Source of the DNA: Trichobilharzia regenti
Taxonomy: Eukaryota > Platyhelminthes > Trematoda > Strigeidida > Schistosomatidae
Reading direction: 5' to 3'
NCBI GenBank assembly: GCA_944472135.2
Contig: OX235268.1
Coordinates: 7,136,589-7,200,588 of the forward strand
DNA length: 64,000 nt
Every line of letters begins with the position of its first letter. Within the stretch, counting starts at the first letter, position 1. The notes beneath the pieces were generated by a model. The model was not told the origin of the DNA. It searched no databases and was given only the letters and a program-made list of their open reading frames with translations. The position numbers and the translations under genes are program-made. Shown piece by piece: positions 9,991 through 21,302 of the stretch.

Positions 9991-12900
9991 ACACAGGCAA
10001 CAAGGACCTGAATCTGAAACCCCAATGATAAGTAAAATGGTCGCACATCCAAAGTTGACCCATGAATAACGTCAATGAAGGGCATTGACACTGGGGAAAA
10101 GTGTCAAAATACATTTAGAATAAGGAGATGTGTCAGGCAATACCGCAGCAGGTAAACACAAAGACTGTCATCACAAAGTGCTGCATGGATGGGTAACAGG
10201 TATCCATTACACCGGTGTACGCACTCAACTTTGAAAGAACAGGTGCAGATTTTGAGTCCCTCAATGGAAAAATGTCACCGTGCTACGTAATTTAACACCT
10301 CTGATTGACTTGTAGTTATAAGCTGTCACCATTTGGGGCAAATCTACCAAATAGCTTGAAAGTTCGTACGCTGAAATGATTAGCTGTCAATAACTTTTAC
10401 TGTGAGAATACATACGACTTCCAAGCACACAGGTTCTTATTAACACTTACATGGTTTTGACTTTTAAGAAGTCTGTAGGATGATAACCAACGAGTTTAGG
10501 TTGACAGTTTCTTCCAGCTTTATTAAGACTTGTGTTTAATTGACAATGGACCACTGACAGTTCCCTCCATTTAATATTCACAGGCACAATTTTACATTTA
10601 CATTAAAGCATGTCAACCTATGCAGAAAACACATAGAGCTATGGGAAATTAGTACGAACCATGTATATTGTCTATCTGTGGTGGTGCATGTGACCACCAG
10701 AATCTGCGTTTAGGGACTTCAAGTGACGTAACAGAGGAAGTAGGGGACGTGGATTCACAGTTCACATCACTTCTCAACCAGTGGGTCTCTGGTCCGAATG
10801 CTGTCTCAGTTAATGACCGAATTTCACAGTACTCTTCAACTACATTATTTCCAATTCTTTTTTTCACCTACTTGACATAGAGATAAACGATGGAGCAAGT
10901 TAGCTATTAATTCTATGCACTTATGGTAATACTGTTTGTTCGGAAATATATGAACACCAAGACAAAAGAGATATTCCTTCGAAAACCAGTAGACGCAACT
11001 CACAATTAATACGTAACAGAAAGCAAATTAAATCTAGTTACAGACTTCCTAATAACTGTTGTTATTTCCTTTAATCATTGAACCCACATTACGACAACAG
11101 ATTAACTTAGACAGCAGTAGCATTTTAATTCACCCTAGTAATAAGAAGTTAAGTGCAGACGTGTCATAGTATCCCCCCCCAATCAAAGAAGCTTTTAATA
11201 CAAGTGGAAAAGGTGGAGGAATTAAAGTACCATAGTCAACGTCAAGGTCTTTCAAAAGCTGGCCTTCAAGAAACGAACACATACAGAGAATATTATCAAG
11301 TATCACTCTAAATGAAATTACTCCTGCCTTTTTGAACTTGGAGAGGATAGATAGAGTACTCGACTTGCTTGCTGGATACTTTTTCTGCAAATCTATACTG
11401 TTAAGCGGGGTTAAGGTTTGTAGGATTAAGGTATAGGGTCTATGGTTAAGGTTAGATTTGGGGTTTAAGTTAGGATTATGATTCGAGTTAGGAGTAGGTT
11501 GAAGAATAGATATCAATAGATCTCAAAGTACCATGACCTACAGTCACCCGGATTTCTCTATAATTCATGTGTGTATTGACTGGGAGACATCCTTACAACA
11601 CATCATCTACAACTATACAGTGTAATATCAAGTTTGCAATATATTCTAGTGTATTTTTTAACAACTATGCAACTTTTTTGTATCTGAGTTCTGGTTGGTT
11701 TTGGCTATGATAATCTAACTTTGCTGAAAAGGTAGTTAAATTGAATATGAACCCAATTCAAACTCAGTAGACATTCATGTAATATAAAACTGTTACAAAG
11801 CTTGGCTCCAAAGAGTGTTACTGAAAGCGACTGTCATTCCACCTGCGAATGGTGGACATGAGGGAGCTAGAAAACCTTGATTCTAAACATACAGTGCATA
11901 CCTGCCCCAGAAGCCGAAAGGGTCGAATAACTTATGAACGCGTTATTAGTCATAGGCGCAGATCTACTGCACTGTTGACCAGGGTTCAAGTAAAACGCTA
12001 GGCGAATACCCCTTTAAGGTTTCCACTTGCATAGGTCAAGGAGTCCGGGAAGTAACCAGACTATTATACAAGATATGAAGCAACAATCTCAATAACTACT
12101 AATGGCAATATTTGTCTGGGAAAATTAACATCTATTATATTTCAAACCCCAGTGAAGTTAAATCGGTAGGCAAATATTCTACATTATTACCCCTGAAGTA
12201 CTGAGGTTTGCATACTGACAGGAAGTGAGGTAAGGTATTTCTCCAAACTGTCAACACTAGTATATCCGGAAGCATAAACAACATATATTATGTAGACATT
12301 TATAACGTTATATATTGCAACTATCCGGTCAAATCTTGATCACAGTTCATATGAACATATATTATGCTTGATCTACAATTATTGTGCGAAATTTAAGTAC
12401 ACACTGACATGCTTTTTCCTCTCTTCTGACAGTTATGCAGTAACAGTCTACTATGCGATTAACACACTCATCGTTGCTAAACTGGATTCCATATTAAGCT
12501 CACCTACGTATCATTTAAAAATTGGAGCAGTAAAAAACGTTAATGTCTGATAAACATTCGGCCGTCAGTGAACGTACGTCAGTGTTGCTTGATCCGGACA
12601 AACAAACCAAGCCATTTGAGTTCCCATATGTGGTTCATAAGGAACACCGAAGGCCAACGGTATTTCTGCACTCGTTAATGCAGTTGGTTTGCATGGGACG
12701 CGGCTGATAACATCCCCAAAGGCAAGGAATGCCGCCACACGCTAGAAAGTAAACAACGTTTGCAATACTACATACTCTAATATCAACACTTCTTTTAGGC
12801 GAAATAGACGATGCACTGTCGAACCATTGAAACCAACCACTATGTAGTAATTTACAATATACGTTATGCCAGTGCTTTGAATCTAAAGAGAAATTCAGCT

Positions 12901-13055
12901 TTAGTGTCAAATGTGCTTGACGTACCTGACCACTTCTTTAAGTAACCTTCTTTAATGGACATCCAAAGGAGATGTTTTACAGATTTGGTGCGCAATCCAG
13001 ATTGCTTTGAATGACACGCCCTAAAGGTCACTTGATGGCCGCAAATATTCAAGGT
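9991..13055. other. stretch without supported genes
   Basis: Open frames here are short, lack recognisable motifs and show no splice structure I can defend. The frame at 11130-11516 on the minus strand is created partly by a degenerate GGTTAGGATT-like tract at about 11400-11500 and is not credible as a gene. Otherwise I see only unique AT-rich sequence. Confidence 0.6.
11400..11500. repeat. degenerate GTTAAGG/GGTTAGGATT-type simple repeat
   Basis: Imperfect short units such as GGTTAAGG, TAGGATTAAGG, GGTTTAAG and TTAGGATTA recur over about 100 bp. It resembles an eroded hexamer-type minisatellite. It is not an exact telomeric array. Confidence 0.5.
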
Positions 13056-13059
13056 GACA

Positions 13060-14495
13060 TAAGATTTATTGGTTGAGGATAGAAGGCTTGAAGCCTATGT
13101 TAATCCTTTTCTAGTAGATTTATGTGGTTTTCCAAACCCTTCTTGAACGAATCAGTTGAGGCTGCAGACACCACTTCTTCTGGGAGTCGGTTTCAAGAGT
13201 TTATCCAATATCCAATATCCTGATTACGAGCTAGTATAAACCAGTGATTTCTTTGAGTTCGCTTCTTGATTGTGAGGTAGAAGTTCCAGATCTTCGGTGA
13301 GCTTCTGCGTAGTAAGTCCCACCACTCGACTGCTTTAGCTCTAGTAGACTCCAAGAGGAGTGGTGCGGTGAGAACCAGTACTCAACGGCAACATGATTTC
13401 TCCTTGGCTTTTGAACTTCCTGCTATGTCCTTTAAGGTGTTCGACCTGGTGGGAAGGAAAAGAGAGAATAGGTCAGGTCCGTAGTCATTATTTAAAATTT
13501 TAAACATTGTGATTAAATCTCCTCTCTGCCTACGGTACGACAGTGAGAAGAGATTTAAACTGTCTAGTCTTTCCTCGTATGATAAGTTAGCTATGCCGTG
13601 AACCATACGTGTTGCCTTCCTTTGAACACTTTCAGAATGTGTGAATCCCCATTTAGACAAGGACTGGTGGCCTGCATGCAGTTTTTCAGTTTTGACTTAA
13701 CCAGAGATGTATATAAGGAGGTGAACATCTCTGGTAATTCTAGTAAAGGCTCTGCGAATCGCCCATAAGGACCTGAAAATAAATGCAGCCACCGCGCGAC
13801 AGTGTGCTGTAGTTTTTAAGTCGTGGCTAACTGTGACACCTAAGTCCAAATGAGTCTGAACTGATGGAAGTGTTATTTCCTCTAATTCATAGGAGTTTGT
13901 GCTTGATTGTCCAGTGCGCATGGTCCATTCAACGGACCACTCTGACTATTAGTTGAGGTCCCCTTGTAACGTGGACGTATCACTGTTGCCCTTCAGCTCT
14001 CTCCAAATTTTTAAGTCATTTGCGTATAGGACCATAAGGGAGTCGGTGAGCAGAGGTAACTCACTGATATACAGAATAAATAGGAGAGGACCGAGTACCG
14101 TGCCTTGTGGCACTCCGCTACGTAGTGCTGTCCAAGAGGAGAGTTTTGAGTTGATCCTAACCCTCTGCCTCCTGTCTAGGAAGGAGGAATTCCCTGAGCC
14201 AGTTTAGTAATCTGCCTTTGATACCAAGACTTTCCAATTTCATGAGTAGTCTTTTGTGAGGTACTTTATCAAAAGCTTTGCTGAAGTCTATGAAGACGAC
14301 GTCAACAGGTCTTCTGTTGTCCTTTGATTTGACCCAGCTTTCTCTTGCAGTGAGGGGATTTGACAGGCATGAGAGGTTCCTCCAGAAGCCATGCTGTGCT
14401 CCAGATAACAAGCTGCAAAGAAATTTATCGAATGACTCGTTAAAATGTACGCGAAGCTTACTCGGAATGCCAAAAATCACTGCATGAACCATGTA
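13060..14495 (-). pseudogene. CR1-like (SR1-type) non-LTR retrotransposon, copy B
   Basis: Minus strand. The N-terminal end of the fragment carries RT motif A (VDVVFIDFSKAFDKVPHKR) near 14300. A motif B-like stretch follows, then LYANDLKIW near 14030, in which the catalytic YADD has become YAND. C-terminal blocks (HGIANLSYEERLDSLNLF) run to about 13400, and the 3' UTR ends at CAACCAATAAAT near 13070. Several frameshifts separate 14492-14157, 13921-13697 and 13660-13382. The damaged catalytic site and frameshifts make it a pseudogene, close in sequence to the copy inside element C. Confidence 0.82.
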
Positions 14496-14724
14496 TTTAA
14501 GCGTCCTGTCACATAAGCAATAAGTTAATGCTCAAAAACAATATAGAACAATAATTTTCATATAAATTCACCCAACAAGAGCAAAATAAGCACCGAAATC
14601 GCGTCTACTGCGTGTGCTAGACGACTAGCTCTAACCCGAATCAACGAAACCACGCAAATGCCGTCAAGGTTAAGCCAGAGGCGCCACTTCAAATAGGGGA
14701 TATGCCTTATCAACGCCCATGCCT

Positions 14725-15056
14725 AAGAGAAGAATTACATCGTGACCATAGGAATCATCAGTGAACATTGCATGCTGACCCTTAGAGTTTAAGTCGACTT
14801 GTTTAGCTGAAGGCTTCCCGTCAAGCATCCCTACGATTTGGTACTCCATCATGTCACCCTCGTGCATGATAACTAACCAGCTTAGTTTCAGATTCAGTTC
14901 GCGATTTGGTTGAGAAATGTATCTCGTAATTTGGACGGTCAATTGTGGTGTTTGTTAGATTTGGGACACTAAGAAAAATAATACAGAAGTTGTTGGTATA
15001 CGATCTTGCGTTAATATACTCCGTACAATCCGCCAGGGTCTATACCGTCAACATTT
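14725..15056 (+). repeat. diverged Gypsy LTR, probably of old element I
   Basis: This resembles the G-element LTR (23777-24069) over most of its length, for example GTTTAAGTCGACTTGTTTAG and a similar right end (CCGTCAACATTTAAA), but is far more diverged than the other LTR copies. It is followed by a primer-site-like CTGGTGAGCCC at about 15059. The gag sequence just downstream is, in contrast, nearly identical to the other gag copies. The left boundary is not sharp. Confidence 0.65.
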
Positions 15057-15172
15057 AAACTGGTGAGCCCAACCGCGAACTGCATCCACGAGAAATCCGC
15101 AGATAACCCCGGTGAGTTCGTTCCATTTTGTATTTGTTCTTGTACTATATTTTGTTCGAAGTATTCTTCGTC

Positions 15173-15797
15173 ATGAGTGATCCTAGTCCCAAGGTCATTC
15201 GTATCCGCTCAACTCCTAAAACCATTCAGCTTGTACCGTACTGGCCAGATAATGCTGAAACGTGGTTTCAGATAGCTGAATCAAATATTTTTGAGTATGG
15301 GATAACCGATCAACGTTCACAGTTCCTCGCAGTTATTCACGCCCTACCGCGGGAATTCAGCAAGTACGTAACATCACAGATGTTGAGTCCCGAGGTAAGT
15401 AACTCGTACGAGTTGCTCAAAGCATCCCTCCTCAGGAGAAACGTTCTCACGGACCGGCAACGTCTGGACGAAATATTTCGTAACATCGAGTTGGGGGATC
15501 AGTCAGCTGTGAGCATGCTGAGAAGAATGAAAGAAGTCGTTGGCCAAAGTCAGTTCGATGGAGGACTTTTTAGAGATCTCTTCTTATCCAAGCTGCCACA
15601 GTCAGTGCAGTGAATACTTGTGACACTTCAGGATGTTGTTTATAGATGACTTAGCTATTTCTGCAGATAGGGTTTTAGAAATAACTAAACGGTCAGTTCT
15701 CGAAATATGCTCGATGACTAAGCGGACTTCGAGTAAGAATACTGCAATGATAGAGTTATGCAACTCCATCCAACAGATGTTTAGGTCAAACATGCTT
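15173..15797 (+). pseudogene. gag: Gypsy (CsRn1-type) Gag, array copy 1, truncated
   Basis: The likely start is the ATG at 15173 (MSDPSPKVIRIRS). An upstream in-frame ATG at 15128 would add 15 hydrophobic residues. The capsid-like domain (WPDNAETWFQIAESNIFEYG ... SMLRRMKEVVG) ends at a TGA at 15611-15613, where related element H reads on ([10 protein letters not shown]). The homologous reading resumes after a frameshift at 15633 (FIDDLAISADRVLEI). At 15797 Gypsy sequence stops and D sequence begins, so the zinc-finger region and all of pol are missing. The stop and frameshift are shared by all four copies. Confidence 0.8.
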
Positions 15798-16789
15798 CCA
15801 CCCATATATCCATCTTTTTTCCATCACGACCAATGCACGTGGATGCCATTGCGAGAACCTGGGCCACACGGAAAAAGCTGAAGTGGAGAACAAACAGCAA
15901 AGTCAACACACCGCAGGCACACCCATAGCACAATCTCACTCATCGACGACGACCTACGCCTTCCAGTTAAAGTCATCCTCTGTACATCTTGCAACGCAAT
16001 CGCCACTTGCTAGAATGACTCTTGCAGAACGCAACGTGACCGTAGCACCACCTCATGATACTCTACGCACATCCTCTTATCTACTCACTACCAATTACCA
16101 CTGCAATCGCTTGCCACTCATTCTGACTCAGTTCTAGTAACGGTGACGTATGCAAGCCTCAGTCGTCTACACTCTCGCTCCCCGGCGTGTTGGAACACAG
16201 CTAGTCATCATCTCCGCGTGTATGTCATTGTCACACTAGCCTACCCGGCGTATACGAACCGTCTGCTGTCTTTAACATCAATCAATTCATTCACGGATGT
16301 AGAAGACTCGAAACAACTTCAGAAGTAATCACGACGAAATATTTAACAAAATTATGCAATAACAACAAGATACGAAAACAACAAGTAAACACAATGAATC
16401 CAAAAACACCAATTGATATGACACACCACACATATATACAAACAGTACAAATAACCCCGCCGATCATGTCTTGATGTAATTCCTTTGGAGTATTGCAGGA
16501 CTTGCACTAGTATGCCTGCAACCCTTCTCAGGTTGACGATTGTGGGTTGAAGAATGAGAGACACAAACAAGATTAACCAACAATTACATTATTTGGAACC
16601 CACACGATTATTTAACACGAACATATGTACAATCAATACATAAATTGTCGTGGATTCTGCCTTGACGATCTACCCTTGAAGAACAGTAAGACTTACAGCA
16701 GTACGCCTACATTCCTTCTCAGGTTGACGATCCAAGTGGAAAGGCGTCGAGACAGATACAAAATTAACCAACAGATAGATGAGAGATGA
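15798..16789 (-). mobile_element. element D 3' non-coding region, unit 1 left part
   Basis: On the minus strand this matches the region between the gag stop and the 3' LTR in elements C (20157-21302) and E (46357-47310). It includes the hairpin-repeat motifs at about 16487-16545 and 16690-16735. The expected 3' LTR of D is absent: the internal sequence runs directly into Gypsy gag at 15797. Short open frames on either strand here have no protein signature. Confidence 0.7.
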
Positions 16790-17147
16790 TGTCAATGGAG
16801 TTGAAGATTGAACGATCAATTCATGGTTGTTTGCTCAAAATCAACTTCCCCAATTTTCGCGGAGGCATCAATACGACAGTCATCGTCTCATCGGTCGCTG
16901 TTCAGAAAGAAGAGTGAAACATCGTCAGAAGTAATCTTATGATTTATTATTGTAATATTTGTTTTCAGACCTTAGTTCGCTTATTCCTTTTATATGTTGG
17001 TGTAACAATAAACAAATCTCAAGCGGCCAATCGGTGTTTTGGTTTTTTCGTCCTTTATAACTAAGCGTTTCCGAAATCTTCGAAGAACAGCGTGGGCCCG
17101 AGCGCAGCGAGAGCTGGGCATTAACGGTTTATGAGACGTGATTGACA
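16790..17147 (+). repeat. element C 5' LTR
   Basis: 358 bp with TG...CA ends and short terminal inverted repeats (TGTCAAT/ATTGACA). It contains a TATA-like CTTTTATATG and, about 20 bp later, AATAAA, consistent with promoter and polyadenylation signal. Right after it the internal sequence starts with a perfect small hairpin GTTTCT-GACGAT-AGAAAC. A primer-binding site could not be assigned with confidence. Confidence 0.92.
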
Positions 17148-17291
17148 GTTTCTGACGATAGAAACAGATCTGGCGGATTGAAGCAGTTGGTGAAAGTTTG
17201 GATAGTCGCCGTTCATTTTTCCTGGTGCCGGTCAAGTCCTCTTTGAACAAGCAATATCTGGAACGTTTTTGGAATTGGGTCAAGTTCAACA

Positions 17292-18836
17292 ATGCCTGGG
17301 TCAAAGAAGGGACAGAGCATCTTGGATGCAAACAGGAAAGTAAGTCATTGTGACTTGTCTGTTACTTGTAACGACTTGTCTGATGTTGAACATGACATGG
17401 TTGATGTTAGTGTTTCGCCGTCCAGGTATAATAGGAACATCAAACTCCCTAAATTTGAACCACGGTGTTTCGACGGAAACCCAGATGATTATTTACAGTT
17501 TGTAAAGGAGTTTGAGATCATTTTGAGTGGTTTTTTATTAAATGATGAATTGAAGTTAATGTATTTGATGAGATATTGCACTGGAGATGCTGCAAGAGCT
17601 ATACAGTGCTGTAAGTTTATAAAGCCAAAAGAGGGCTACTACGAGGCTATGAGCATATTACGTCAAAGGTTTGGAAGACCTTCGATGATTGCAGGGAAAT
17701 TATTCGAGGCGGTTAAGGGTAATGGTGGTCAATTACAGGATGACTCCCAGGCACTCACTGAGTTTTTAGATAATTTGCTAATTTACAAGAATGGAATGAT
17801 TTCGATGAATCGCATGAGTAACCTCAACTCGAGTTTTATACTAGAAGTAATAGCAAGACGTCTACCTACTCGACTGCAAAGGAAGTGGGTGAAGATGAGC
17901 TCCCGTATGGAGGATGAGGGTATCGAGCCAAAGTTTGATGATATCCTGAAACTGGTAAATACTAGTGTCAATCATTCTATTCTGTATATCAATGAGTTAC
18001 CTCTGCTGACCGACTCCCCTATGGTCCTATACGCAGATGACTTAAAAATTTGGAGGGAGCTGAAGGGCAACAGTGATACGTCCACCTTGCAAGACGACCT
18101 CAACAAACTGTCGGATTGGTCTGTTGAATGGATGCTCCCGATCAACGTGGCAAAATGTGCAACCATGCGCATTGGACAAGCAAGCACGAGCTCCTACGAA
18201 CTAGAGGGAATAACACTTCCATCAGTTCAGACTCACTTGGACTTAGGTGTCATAATTAGCCACGACTTAAAAACTACAGCACACTGTCGCGCGGTGGCTG
18301 CATTTATTTTCAGGTCCTTATGGGCGATTCGCAGAGCCTTCACAAGAATTACCAGAGATATCTTCACCTCCTTATACACATCTCTGGTTAGGTCAAGACT
18401 GGAAAACTGCATCCAGGCCGCCAGTCCGTGTCTAAAAGGGGATTCACACATTCTAGAAAGTGTTCAAAGGAAGGCAACACGTATGGTTCACGGCATAGCT
18501 AACTTATCATATGAGGAAAGACTAGACAGTTTAAATCTCTTCTCACTGTCATACCGTAGGCAGAGAGGAGATTTAATCACAATGTTTAAAATTTTAAATA
18601 ATGACTACGGACCTGACCTATTCTCTCTTTTCCTTCCCACCAGGTCAGAACACCTTAGAGGACATAGCAGGAGAGTTCAAAAGCCAAGGAGAAATCATAT
18701 TGCTGTTGAGTACTGGTTCTCACATCGAGTCATAAACTCTTGGAACCGACTCCCAGAAGAAGTGGTGTCTGCAACCTCAATTGATTCGTTCAAGAAGGGT
18801 TTGGACAACCACAGAAATCTACTAGAAAAGGATTAA
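17292..18836 (+). CDS. chimeric ORF: BEL-like Gag N-terminal domain fused in frame to CR1-like RT C-terminus
   Basis: 514 aa. Residues 1 to about 229 equal the N-terminal Gag domain of the intact 651-aa protein of element E, starting MPGSKKGQ and including FDGNPDDYLQFVKEFE, LMYLMRYCTGDAARAIQCC and ILRQRFGRPSMIAGKLFEAV, as in DUF1759-type BEL/Pao Gags. From about residue 230 it becomes a CR1-like RT from LYADDLKIW onwards through the thumb and C-terminal blocks to NHRNLLEKD. The RT lacks its fingers and motif A, so it cannot be a working polymerase. The join is the edge of a CR1-like insertion at about 17975. Whether the fused product is made is unknown. Confidence 0.8.
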   Translation: MPGSKKGQSILDANRKVSHCDLSVTCNDLSDVEHDMVDVSVSPSRYNRNIKLPKFEPRCFDGNPDDYLQFVKEFEIILSGFLLNDELKLMYLMRYCTGDAARAIQCCKFIKPKEGYYEAMSILRQRFGRPSMIAGKLFEAVKGNGGQLQDDSQALTEFLDNLLIYKNGMISMNRMSNLNSSFILEVIARRLPTRLQRKWVKMSSRMEDEGIEPKFDDILKLVNTSVNHSILYINELPLLTDSPMVLYADDLKIWRELKGNSDTSTLQDDLNKLSDWSVEWMLPINVAKCATMRIGQASTSSYELEGITLPSVQTHLDLGVIISHDLKTTAHCRAVAAFIFRSLWAIRRAFTRITRDIFTSLYTSLVRSRLENCIQAASPCLKGDSHILESVQRKATRMVHGIANLSYEERLDSLNLFSLSYRRQRGDLITMFKILNNDYGPDLFSLFLPTRSEHLRGHSRRVQKPRRNHIAVEYWFSHRVINSWNRLPEEVVSATSIDSFKKGLDNHRNLLEKD

Positions 18837-18894
18837 CATAGGCTGCAAGCCTTCTATCCTCAACCAATAAATCTGAATCTGAAATCTGAATCTG
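17975..18894 (+). mobile_element. 5'-truncated CR1-like insertion inside element C gag (copy C1)
   Basis: Relative to the uninterrupted gag of element E, about 920 bp are inserted and about 10 bp of target are missing, with no clear target duplication. The 3' end reads CAACCAATAAAT followed by AATCTG-type repeats, as expected for CR1-like elements with short repeat tails. It is very similar to copy B (13060-14495), but its YADD motif is intact. Confidence 0.85.
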
Positions 18895-20156
18895 AAGTTC
18901 GCCAGTCTATTACATCTCACCCCTAGAATAGAGGAGTCTGAGAGCGAAATGCAATCATTGATGACGAGTAGGCCTCAGAGCGATGGATATCGAGAAGGCT
19001 CCATGATGTATAGTAATGCATATAGACCTAGTGAGTGTAACAGGTTTCGTACTACATCCTCAACAGATAAGTTACAAGGTGGAAGACAAACACGGTTGTG
19101 TTTTACACGTTTGCAAGAGGTGCATACAAAAGTGAACTGTGAACCGGTGAGCAAGTTCAGTGATAAGCTAAATGTAAACTCCAGGTCTGACTCCGAATTG
19201 TGTGACGATAACGGTGTTGTGAAGAAGTCTGTAGTTGCAACTGGTAAGCCGTTGTTGAATAGAGTGTCACAGAATAGAGTTACTGCTTCAGAGTGGAGTT
19301 CTGACTCCACAAGTTTACAAAGTATTACTAGTCAGAGTGAAGTTATAACCTTTCAATGATTTGCGAGGAGGAACCAAAATTGTCTACTTCTGTTATTAAA
19401 GAGTTTGAAAATGATGAAGTTGACGGTAAATTGAATATTTGTGGTGATGATCATGATACTTCACAGTTGTCTTTGGTTGATCATTATGAGATGAGGGATA
19501 TGCCTACTACTGCTAAGTTAAATAAAGGTTCTGTACAACTGCAACGTGAAGTAGAATTGAACGCAGATGCAGTTCCAGAAGGTGTGCATACTTGTGAGAC
19601 AGTCAGTGTAATTGATCAGCGTGTAGCCCACCTATCATCAGATGATAATGCTAAACCCGAACTAATAGTAAAGGACAGCAGTGGTGGTAATCTTGCAGTT
19701 AGACAACTATCTGACAGCCGAACCACAGCAGCTTCTGATCCACCGCTAAGTTCATCACCTTGTGTCACTCAGTCATCGTTGGTGTTTTCATCCACAATGA
19801 AACAGATGCCCATCAACTCAAGTATCTTATGCAATGACTATGATAGTATTGGTGCGTTTGAAAGGACGAAAGATATTGCTCAGTTTAGTGAGAATAAGCC
19901 AAGTGTAAACGAGAGAGTAATTGTTAAATTGACTTGCACGAATAAAGGCATTTCTAGTTTCAAGTTACTAATTGAATGTTATTATCTTTGGTGTAAATTA
20001 CTCTGTTTCTACACTTGGTTGATGAGATATGTCGTGTGTTTGTTCGTCATCTATATTCTACGATACAATGACATGGGCGTGTTGCCGTTCAGATTTGAGG
20101 ATATAGCTGATAGAAGGAAGTTAGCAAATGAACTCTGCGACGATTTTCCAACCTAG
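18895..20156 (+). pseudogene. C-terminal part of element C Gag-like protein, displaced by insertion and frameshifted
   Basis: Homologous to residues about 232-651 of the E protein. From 18895 the frame reads through TPRIEESESEMQSLM to 19359, where a 2-nt deletion relative to E (after SQSEVI) shifts the frame. It resumes at 19356-20156 with ICEEEPKLSTSVIKEFEND and ends in a hydrophobic segment (MRYVVCLFVIYILRY) and NELCDDFPT. The middle is acidic, Ser/Thr-rich and probably disordered. Both breaks separate it from the N-terminal Gag domain. Confidence 0.8.
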
Positions 20157-21302
20157 AGCGTCAACCTGAGAAGGGTTGTAGGCGTACTGCTGTAAGTCCT
20201 ACAATTCTTCAAAGGGCAGCGCATCAATGAGCAGCCCAATGTGCTCGGTGTGTGATTTTGTACATATGTTCATATTGCATATACTGAATTGATATCATCT
20301 GTCATCTAGCTGTTAGTAATTCTGTTTGTGTCCCGACGCCTTCCACTTGGATCATCAACCTGAGAAGGAATGTAGGCGTACTGCTGTAAGTCCTACAGTT
20401 CTTCATAGGGAAATTGTCATGCCGGGATCCACAACATTTGATGTGTTGATTGTACATATGTTTGTGTTAAATAGTTGTGTGAGTTCCAATTATCGTAATT
20501 GTTGGTTAATCTTGTTTGTGTCCGGACATTCCACAAATTACAATCGTCAACCTGAGAAGGGTTGTAGGCGTACTGGTGTAAGTCCTGCGATTCTTCAAAG
20601 GAATTCCATCAAGATGTGGCGAGTTTTTGTGTACTATTTGTATATACGTGTGGTGTGTCATATCAATTGGTGTATTTTGGATTCATTGTGTTTACTTGTT
20701 GTTTTCGTATCTTGTTGTGATTGCGTAATTTTGTTAAAATTTTCGTCGTGATTACTTCCAAAGTTGTGTCCACTCTTCTACATCCGTGAATGAATTGATT
20801 GATGTTAAGGACAGCAGATGCGTCGTATACGCCGGGGAGGCTAGGCTATTGCTGAGAATGAAATGCACACGGAGATAATTGTTAGCTGCGGTCCAACACG
20901 CCGGGGAGCGAGAGTGTAGACGACTGAGGCTCGCATGCGTCACCGCTACTAGAACTGAGGCAGAATGAGTGACAAGCGATTGCAGTGGTAATTGGTAGTG
21001 AGTAGATAAGAGGATGTGCGTAGAGTATCATGAGTTGGTGCTATGGTCACGTTGCATTCTGCAAGAGTCATTCTAGCAAGTGGCGATTGTGTTGCAAGAT
21101 GTCAAGAGGAGATCTCTGTCTGGAGGCGCAGGTCGTCAGCAATGTGTGAGATTGTGCTGTGGGTATGCTTGTGGTGTGTTGGCTTTTCTGTTTGTTTTCC
21201 ATTTCAGCTCTGTCCGTGTGACCCAGGTTCTCGCAATGGCATGCAAGTCGACGTGCATTGGTCGTGAAGGAAAAAAGGGTTGGATCCCTTTTTGCCGGGG
21301 AG
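20157..21302 (+). repeat. element C 3' non-coding region with hairpin repeats and polypurine end
   Basis: A block containing TCAACCTGAGAAGG, GTAGGCGTACTGCTGTAAG and TCCTACAA recurs at about 20161, 20355 and 20547, roughly 193 bp apart. Each forms a hairpin (TTGTAGG/CCTACAA). The region ends with a strong inverted repeat (AAAAAGGG/CCCTTTTT at about 21272-21293) and a short polypurine GGGGAG immediately before the 3' LTR. No protein is supported here. Confidence 0.7.

Noticed and set aside
11400..11500. Interstitial telomere repeat
   Set aside because: Units are irregular and no run of exact TTAGGG is present.
11130..11516. 128-aa minus-strand frame
   Set aside because: Composition comes from a degenerate simple repeat, with no domain and no supporting context.
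15883..16328. Short plus-strand frames repeated in each array unit (also near 24895 and 29032)
   Set aside because: They lie antisense to the D 3' non-coding region, have no homology to known domains, and recur only because the DNA is duplicated.
20161..20600. CRISPR-like array (repeated hairpin blocks at regular spacing)
   Set aside because: Only two or three imperfect repeats with about 140-bp homologous spacers in a eukaryotic retroelement. They are diverged tandem repeats, not repeat-spacer units.
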